Shown: positions 23,017 through 27,699 of the stretch, one piece after another | Numbering within the stretch: position 1 is the stretch's first letter | Layout: each line of letters starts with the position of its first letter | Source: Clostridiaceae bacterium UBA6110 | Lineage (GTDB): Bacteria > Bacillota > Clostridia > Clostridiales > Clostridiaceae | Assembly: GCA_002428415.1 (NCBI GenBank) | Contig: DIWI01000076.1 | Location: 1 to 27,699 of the forward strand | DNA: 27,699 nucleotides | Reading direction: 5' to 3' | The notes under the pieces: model-generated | What the model was told of the DNA's origin: nothing | The model's database searches: none | Seen by the model: only the letters and a program-made list of their open reading frames with translations | Made by a program: the position numbers and the translations under genes

Positions 23017-24345
23017 CTATTCCACTTTCTCGCCGTTCATGCTGAAGGTTCCTGCCTTTGAAATCCTTACTTTGACAAGGCTTCCAATGAGGGCTTCTTC
23101 ACCTTTGAAATTCACAGTCTTACCTGTCCTCGTCCTGCCCTGGAGTACCTCAGTGTCATACTTGCTCTGACCTTCAACCAGGACCTCGTAGATGTTGCCA
23201 AGGTAAGCTGAATTCCTCTCCAATGACTTTCTGTTGACTGCCTCTACCAGCCTGTTGAACCTCTCATGCTTGACCTTGTCAGGCACCTGTTCAATCATCC
23301 TGTCAGCAGGGGTATGCTTCCTTCTGGAATATATGAATGTGTAGGCGGTGTCATATCCGACGGTTTCAACGATGTCCAGAGTGCCCAGGAAATCCTCCTC
23401 GGTTTCACCAGGGAATCCCACTATGATGTCGGTGCTTATTGCTACATTAGGAACCTTCTCCTTCAGCTTTTGAACTGTCTCAAGATAGCCTTCCTTCGAG
23501 TATCCGCGGTTCATTGACTTCAGAAGCCTGTCCGAACCGCTCTGCACAGGAAGGTGAACCTGCTCCACCACCTTGCTGCAGTCCTTAACGGCTTCTATGA
23601 CATCATCAGTCAGGTCCTTTGGATGGTTCGTCATGAACCTTATCCTCTCTAGACCCTCCACTTCATTGACAAGTCTGAGAAGTCCTGCAAAACTGATGTC
23701 CTGCTCAAGGTTAACGCCATAGGAGTTTACGTTCTGACCAAGGAGAGTTATCTCCTTGTAGCCCTTTGAGACCAGGTCCCTGATCTCTCTCAGTATGTCT
23801 TCCGGCTTTCTTGACCTTTCCCTGCCTCTTACATATGGTACGATGCAGTAGGTGCAGAAATTGTTGCAGCCGTACATGATGGTCACGTATGCTGTCACAG
23901 AGGATTCCCTTGTTATGGGCATCCCTTCAACAATATCAGTTTCCTTCTCGAATATTTCCTTGACCTGGACACCCTCGGTCTTTGCCCTTTCAAGATATTC
24001 AGGGAACTTGTAGGCATTATGTGTGCCAAAGACAATGTCGACATGCCTGTACTTCCTTAGTATCTCCTCAGGCATGCCCTTCTGCTGCATCATGCAGCCG
24101 CATACGGCTATGATGAGTTCGGGGTTTTCCCTCTTCAGCTTCTTCAGCGCTCCAAGGTTGCCGTAGACCTTAAGCTCGGCATTTTCCCGGACCGCGCAGG
24201 TGTTGAATATTATGACGTTTGCCTGATCCTTGAACAGTGTCTTTTCATAGCCTATGTTTGCGAGCATGCCGCTTAATTTTTCAGAATCCTCTTCGTTCAT
24301 CTGGCATCCCCAGGTCTCTATGTAGTATCTCTTTGACAAGATCAT
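23017..24345 (-). CDS. miaB: tRNA (N6-isopentenyl adenosine(37)-C2)-methylthiotransferase MiaB
   Basis: Radical SAM methylthiotransferase of 442 residues that converts i6A37 to ms2i6A37. The N-terminal UPF0004 domain holds the second cluster ligands Cys14 (TWGCQMN), Cys50 (NTCAVRE) and Cys84 (VCGCMMQQ). The radical SAM ligands are Cys160-x3-Cys164-x2-Cys167 (GCNNFCTYCIVPYVRGRE). A C-terminal TRAM domain (about 375-440) binds RNA. Start: ATG at 24345; a TTG two codons later (24339) has better spacing (8 nt) to AAAGGA and may be the true start. Acts directly after MiaA, also in this window. Confidence 0.96.
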   Translation of the reverse strand: MILSKRYYIETWGCQMNEEDSEKLSGMLANIGYEKTLFKDQANVIIFNTCAVRENAELKVYGNLGALKKLKRENPELIIAVCGCMMQQKGMPEEILRKYRHVDIVFGTHNAYKFPEYLERAKTEGVQVKEIFEKETDIVEGMPITRESSVTAYVTIMYGCNNFCTYCIVPYVRGRERSRKPEDILREIRDLVSKGYKEITLLGQNVNSYGVNLEQDISFAGLLRLVNEVEGLERIRFMTNHPKDLTDDVIEAVKDCSKVVEQVHLPVQSGSDRLLKSMNRGYSKEGYLETVQKLKEKVPNVAISTDIIVGFPGETEEDFLGTLDIVETVGYDTAYTFIYSRRKHTPADRMIEQVPDKVKHERFNRLVEAVNRKSLERNSAYLGNIYEVLVEGQSKYDTEVLQGRTRTGKTVNFKGEEALIGSLVKVRISKAGTFSMNGEKVE

Positions 24346-24490
24346 CTTCCTTTCCGAACAGTTTTTTATTGAACAATTACATTACAATATAATACCACAT
24401 ATTTCAAGGCAGGTGCCAAAAACCCTCCTTTTACCCAGTCTTAGCCGGTCAGAAGAAAAAATGTGCATTAAGGTCAAATCCCGCGAATTG

Positions 24491-24499
24491 TGCTATCAT
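24491..24499 (+). promoter_or_regulatory. Extended -10 promoter for the aminotransferase gene
   Basis: TGC-TATCAT is an extended -10; no clear -35 lies 17 bp upstream. Transcription from here gives a leader of about 110 nt containing several small hairpins. Confidence 0.4.
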
Positions 24500-24580
24500 T
24501 GAATGAGAAACAGGCGAACCTCAGAAGGAAGATTCAATAAGACTCTGCAAAGTCTTGAAATTAGGTACTAAAAAGTAGTA
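24498..24580 (+). other. Aminotransferase mRNA leader with serial hairpins
   Basis: ATTGAAT (24498-24504) pairs with ATTCAAT (24532-24538), enclosing a small AGG-CGAA-CCT hairpin. AAGACT (24539-24544) pairs with AGTCTT (24551-24556) immediately after. A third weak stem uses TACT and AGTA around 24566-24577. There is no T-run, so any control would be at translation or by RNA stability. Confidence 0.3.
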
Positions 24581-24616
24581 TCATGAAATACGATTATCAT
24601 CAAAGGGGTAAAAAAG

Positions 24617-25810
24617 ATGAAGCTTTCGAACAGGATCACAACGATGCAATTCTCGCCAATCAGGAAGCTCGCTCCCTACGCCGCAAAGGCAAGGGAAGAC
24701 GGGAAAAGAGTCCTGGGGCTCAATATAGGACAGCCGGACATCGAGACTCCGGCAGCTTTCTTTGACACGCTCAAGAATTACGAGGAGAAGGTCCTCGCTT
24801 ATTCCGATTCGAGAGGACAGAGAGTTCTGCTCGATGCCTTCACAGATTATTATGCAAAGCTCGGATACGACTTCAAGGACGAGAACATGGTCGTCACCAA
24901 TGGCGGCTCTGAAGCTCTGCTCTTCTCACTCATGGCTATTTGCGACCCTGAGGACGAAGTTCTGGTTCCTGAACCGTTCTATACAAACTACTCATCCTTC
25001 ACTGAAATGGCAGGCTGCAAGGTGACTTCCTTCAAGACCTACAAGGAGGATGGATTCCATTTGCCTGCAAAGTCGGAGATCGTCGCTAAAATAACTCCGA
25101 ACACCAAAGCCATACTCTATTCAAGCCCTTCGAACCCTACAGGAACTGTATATACAAAGGCTGAGATAGAGCTTCTGCGCGACCTTGCAATAGAGTACGA
25201 CCTTTTCCTCATAACTGATGAGGTATACAGGGAGCTTGTATATGACAACCTTACAGTATACAGCCCTCTCGCCTACAAGGAGATCGAGGACAGGGTTGTC
25301 CTGACCGATTCAATAAGCAAGAGGTTCAGCGCCTGCGGCGCCAGGATCGGTCTTGTGGCATCAAAGAACACAGCGCTCATCAACGAAATCATGAAGCTTA
25401 CTCAGGCAAGGCTTTGCGCACCTACTGTAGAACAGGTTGCTGCAGCTGCGCTTTACAGGACGCCTGATTCCTTCTTCGAGAAGACCAGAGCGGAATACCA
25501 GCACAGAAGGGACATCCTGTTTGAAGGGTTGTCAAGCATTCCAGGCGTATTCATGAGAAAGCCGGAGGGAGCATTCTACATCATCGCGAAGTTCCCTGTT
25601 AAGTCCTCGGAACACTTCTGCCAGTGGATACTGGAATCCTACGACCTGGATGGAGTTACCGTAATGATGGCTCCGGCAGGAGGATTCTATAATACTCCCG
25701 GACTTGGCGAGGATGAGGTGAGGATCTCCTACTGCATCAAGTCCGAAGACCTTAAGATCGCTGTGGAAGTGTTGAGAAGCGCCCTTGTGGAATATTCAAA
25801 AATATTCTAG
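24617..25810 (+). CDS. Pyridoxal phosphate-dependent aminotransferase, class I/II
   Basis: Fold-type I aminotransferase of 397 residues, probably using an amino acid such as aspartate or an aromatic or branched residue as donor. Visible cofactor and substrate residues are NGGSEAL (cofactor phosphate), Asn173 in PSNPTGT, Asp201 and Tyr204 in ITDEVYRELVY, the PLP Schiff-base lysine Lys235 in DSISKRFSACGARIG with Arg243, and a C-terminal Arg in DEVRISYC. Start: ATG at 24617, GGGG 8 nt upstream. Single gene with a structured leader and its own terminator. The exact substrate is not readable from the sequence. Confidence 0.93.
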   Translation: MKLSNRITTMQFSPIRKLAPYAAKAREDGKRVLGLNIGQPDIETPAAFFDTLKNYEEKVLAYSDSRGQRVLLDAFTDYYAKLGYDFKDENMVVTNGGSEALLFSLMAICDPEDEVLVPEPFYTNYSSFTEMAGCKVTSFKTYKEDGFHLPAKSEIVAKITPNTKAILYSSPSNPTGTVYTKAEIELLRDLAIEYDLFLITDEVYRELVYDNLTVYSPLAYKEIEDRVVLTDSISKRFSACGARIGLVASKNTALINEIMKLTQARLCAPTVEQVAAAALYRTPDSFFEKTRAEYQHRRDILFEGLSSIPGVFMRKPEGAFYIIAKFPVKSSEHFCQWILESYDLDGVTVMMAPAGGFYNTPGLGEDEVRISYCIKSEDLKIAVEVLRSALVEYSKIF

Positions 25811-25817
25811 AACGATA

Positions 25818-25864
25818 AAAAGCCTGCAATCAGCTGAACCTTTTTCAGCTGATTGCAGGCTTTT
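25818..25864. terminator. Bidirectional terminator between aminotransferase and GNAT genes
   Basis: A perfect 21-bp stem with CCTTT loop: left arm begins AAAAGCCTGCAATCAG, right arm ends GATTGCAGGCTTTT. The A-run and T-run on either side allow termination of both convergent genes. Confidence 0.92.
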
Positions 25865-26747
25865 AATATTCCTTGAAGTACCATTTCACCCTTTTTTCAA
25901 CTATCTCGAACCCTGTGGTCTGGTATAGATTTACAGCCGGGATGTTTCCGGCGTTGACATCAAGATAGATTTCCTTATACCCCATAGCTTTACCTTTTTC
26001 AAGGATCCAGATCAGGAAATCCCTTGAAAGTCCCTTGCCCCTTATCTCCGGTATCACTCCGAAATTTACGAGCACCTTCCTTGTTCCGCTCTTCATGATC
26101 TGGCCATAACCCGCTATACTGCCATACTTCATCAGGAACCAGCTGGCATCAGGGATGTATGTCCTCTTTGCCATCTCTATAAGTATGTCTGCCCTCCCAA
26201 GAGGAATCCTGTACTTATCCTCGAAGATCGAGTTCTGTACCTTTACCCTGTCATCTATGTCCTCAACGTGATACTGCTTAACCTCAGGCACACTGGTCAT
26301 CGCAGGTAATTTCAAGGTATCGATTCTCATTGAAAATGACATCTCATCAAGGTAGAATCCCATCTCTTCAAGCAGGAACCTGTTCTCACTGCTTTCGGAG
26401 GCATTGTACCTGAATCTTCCTGTTTCAGAAAGAGAAGCGCTCTTCATGACTGCAGGAATTATACCCTCCAGCTTGCTGCTCTTCATTGCCACTCCCATGG
26501 CTTCAAGAGGGACCATTGTCCGTATGGTGGACACATAGCTCCTGAAATCACACCAAAGGAACATTACCGGCACTCCGTCAATCCTTATCACCCTGGATGA
26601 TGACCTCATCTGGTGCTTGACTATCATGCTGGAATTCCTGTATATGCTTAAAAAATCTTCATTGAACTCATTGAAGCTCCTGAAGCCTTCAAGCTCGCCT
26701 TCCAGTTCTTCAATGTCCTTCTTTGTCACATGTTCGGCAACAGCCAT
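25863..26747 (-). CDS. GNAT family N-acetyltransferase
   Basis: Protein of 294 residues with a C-terminal GNAT domain. About residues 227-290 contain VNFGVIPEIRGKGLSRDF, with the acetyl-CoA pyrophosphate loop RGKGLS at 236-241, then the conserved NIPAVNLYQTTGF segment. The N-terminal 150 residues are not a recognisable domain and may be a degenerate second GNAT half. Start: the ATG at 26747 (MAVAEH) with AGGAGG 5 nt upstream; the codon at 26801 has none. A -10 TATAAT lies at 26790-26795 on the minus strand. Substrate unknown. Confidence 0.85.
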   Translation of the reverse strand: MAVAEHVTKKDIEELEGELEGFRSFNEFNEDFLSIYRNSSMIVKHQMRSSSRVIRIDGVPVMFLWCDFRSYVSTIRTMVPLEAMGVAMKSSKLEGIIPAVMKSASLSETGRFRYNASESSENRFLLEEMGFYLDEMSFSMRIDTLKLPAMTSVPEVKQYHVEDIDDRVKVQNSIFEDKYRIPLGRADILIEMAKRTYIPDASWFLMKYGSIAGYGQIMKSGTRKVLVNFGVIPEIRGKGLSRDFLIWILEKGKAMGYKEIYLDVNAGNIPAVNLYQTTGFEIVEKRVKWYFKEY

Positions 26748-26879
26748 AGCATCCTCCTGCGGACTTTCGCCCTTAAAAGCTATACTGTTATTATAACTCA
26801 AAATATCCGCTCACAGGAGTCATTGCCACTATTTTTGAAATGAGGAGCTTTCTTTTGAAGACTGGTTTGCGCAGAGAAA

Positions 26880-26903
26880 AAGCCCTGGCTTTTGCCAGGG
26901 CTT
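26880..26903 (-). terminator. Terminator after the S1-like gene
   Basis: On the minus strand AAGCCCTGGC-AAAA-GCCAGGGCTT followed by TTTCTC, a 10-bp stem. It starts 9 nt after the stop codon. Confidence 0.9.
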
Positions 26904-26911
26904 ACGCTTTA

Positions 26912-27699
26912 CTACTCTATTGCCTTGAGGCTTAGTGAGACCTTCTTGTTGGCCTCGCTTGAATCAAGGATCTTGACCTTTACAGTCTCGCCTATCTTCA
27001 GAACCTCTGAAGGTGACTCGACTCTCTTGTGGCTAAGCTGTGAAATGTGGGCAAGTCCGTCCACTCCAGGCTCAAGCTCTATGAACGCTCCGAAGTCCGT
27101 GAACCTTACAACCTTACCAAGAGTTATGCTTCCCGCAGGATACTTCTCCTCGATGTTTGTCCATGGATTTTCAGCAAGTGCCTTGAGGCTGAGTGACAGT
27201 CTCTTCTTTTCCTTGTCGAGGGATATGATCTTGACCTTTACAGAATCTCCGATCTTAAGTACGTCGCTTGGCTTTCCGACCTTTCCAAATGAAATCTCGG
27301 AAACGTGAAGAAGTCCATCAACTCCGTTGACATTGACAAATGCGCCGAAGTCGGTAAGTCTCTCGACTCTTCCTTCGATGACCTGTCCTTCTTCGAAGTT
27401 CTCCCATGCTGAGGATTCAACAACTTCCCTCTCAGCCTGGAGCTTCTTTCTCCTTGATGCTACTATCCTTGTGGTGCCTCTTCTCTCTTCGATTTCGATG
27501 ACACTCACTTCCATGTCCTGACCCTGGTATACGTTAAGGTCCTTTACTGTGTTGAGCTCAACATGGGATGCAGGTATGAATACCCTCTGGCCCATGTAGA
27601 ATCCTACAAGTCCGCCCTTTACCGCTTCCTTGATCTTTACTGTCAGAGTCTCGTTTGACTCGAAAGCCTTTCTTATATCAACAAGGGCTTCCTCTCTCT
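26912..27699 (-). CDS. rpsA: Ribosomal protein S1-like protein with S1 repeats (3' part)
   Basis: The frame stays open to the window edge, so the 5' end is missing. The visible part has three S1 RNA-binding domains. The first is partial, with TVKIKEAVKGGLVGF and RVFIPASHVEL. The second contains GQVIEGRVERLTDFGAFVNV and GLLHVSEISFG. The third contains GKVVRFTDFGAFIELEPG and GLAHISQLSHKRV, ending KKVSLSLKAIE. This is the repeat spacing of bacterial S1 proteins that help mRNA bind the 30S subunit. In Clostridia the gene is sometimes fused to ispH; the missing part would decide. No internal start at 27595 is needed. Confidence 0.9.
   Translation of the reverse strand, partial: REEALVDIRKAFESNETLTVKIKEAVKGGLVGFYMGQRVFIPASHVELNTVKDLNVYQGQDMEVSVIEIEERRGTTRIVASRRKKLQAEREVVESSAWENFEEGQVIEGRVERLTDFGAFVNVNGVDGLLHVSEISFGKVGKPSDVLKIGDSVKVKIISLDKEKKRLSLSLKALAENPWTNIEEKYPAGSITLGKVVRFTDFGAFIELEPGVDGLAHISQLSHKRVESPSEVLKIGETVKVKILDSSEANKKVSLSLKAIE

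Overview
The window looks like chromosomal DNA of an anaerobic, low-to-mid GC Firmicute, most likely a member of the Clostridia. The evidence is strong AGGAGG-type ribosome binding sites with some TTG starts, a full set of [FeFe]-hydrogenase maturases (HydE, HydG, HydF), a neurotransmitter-type sodium symporter, a DUF2975/YozG-type pair, a Gram-positive style LexA box, and the order mutS-mutL-miaA-hfq-YnbB-like protein. I cannot name the genus from the sequence alone. No rRNA, tRNA, CRISPR array or insertion sequence was seen.

Left part (1-5.8 kb) looks more AT-rich and accessory. It holds a secreted beta-propeller-like lipoprotein, a complete Xer-type tyrosine recombinase, a small two-helix membrane protein, a 510-residue XRE-type regulator of unknown ligand, a tiny secreted or membrane peptide gene divergent from it, and a YozG-like regulator paired with a DUF2975 membrane protein. 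The intergenic gaps here carry palindromes and repeats that look like operators.

Middle part (5.8-15.3 kb) holds a CPBP-type membrane protease, purine nucleoside phosphorylase DeoD, the SOS repressor LexA with its own SOS-like box, a neurotransmitter:sodium symporter family transporter, a CNNM/CorC-type membrane protein with CBS domains, and the hydE-hydG-hydF operon. The operon is preceded by its own promoter and a structured leader of about 200 nt. In that leader, four segments can pair in mutually exclusive ways, giving a terminator or an antiterminator. I do not recognise the leader as a known riboswitch class, and it is the most interesting object in the window.

Right part (15.3-27.7 kb) is a conserved housekeeping block on the minus strand: miaB, mutS, mutL, miaA, hfq and a PLP-dependent 'aluminium resistance/methionine gamma-lyase' family protein. 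MiaA and MiaB act in sequence on A37 of tRNAs, MutS and MutL do mismatch repair, and Hfq is the RNA chaperone. A VOC protein and a class I aminotransferase are inserted on the plus strand. A GNAT acetyltransferase and the 3' end of a ribosomal protein S1-like gene close the window. Most gene ends have clear hairpin terminators, several of them shared by convergent genes.
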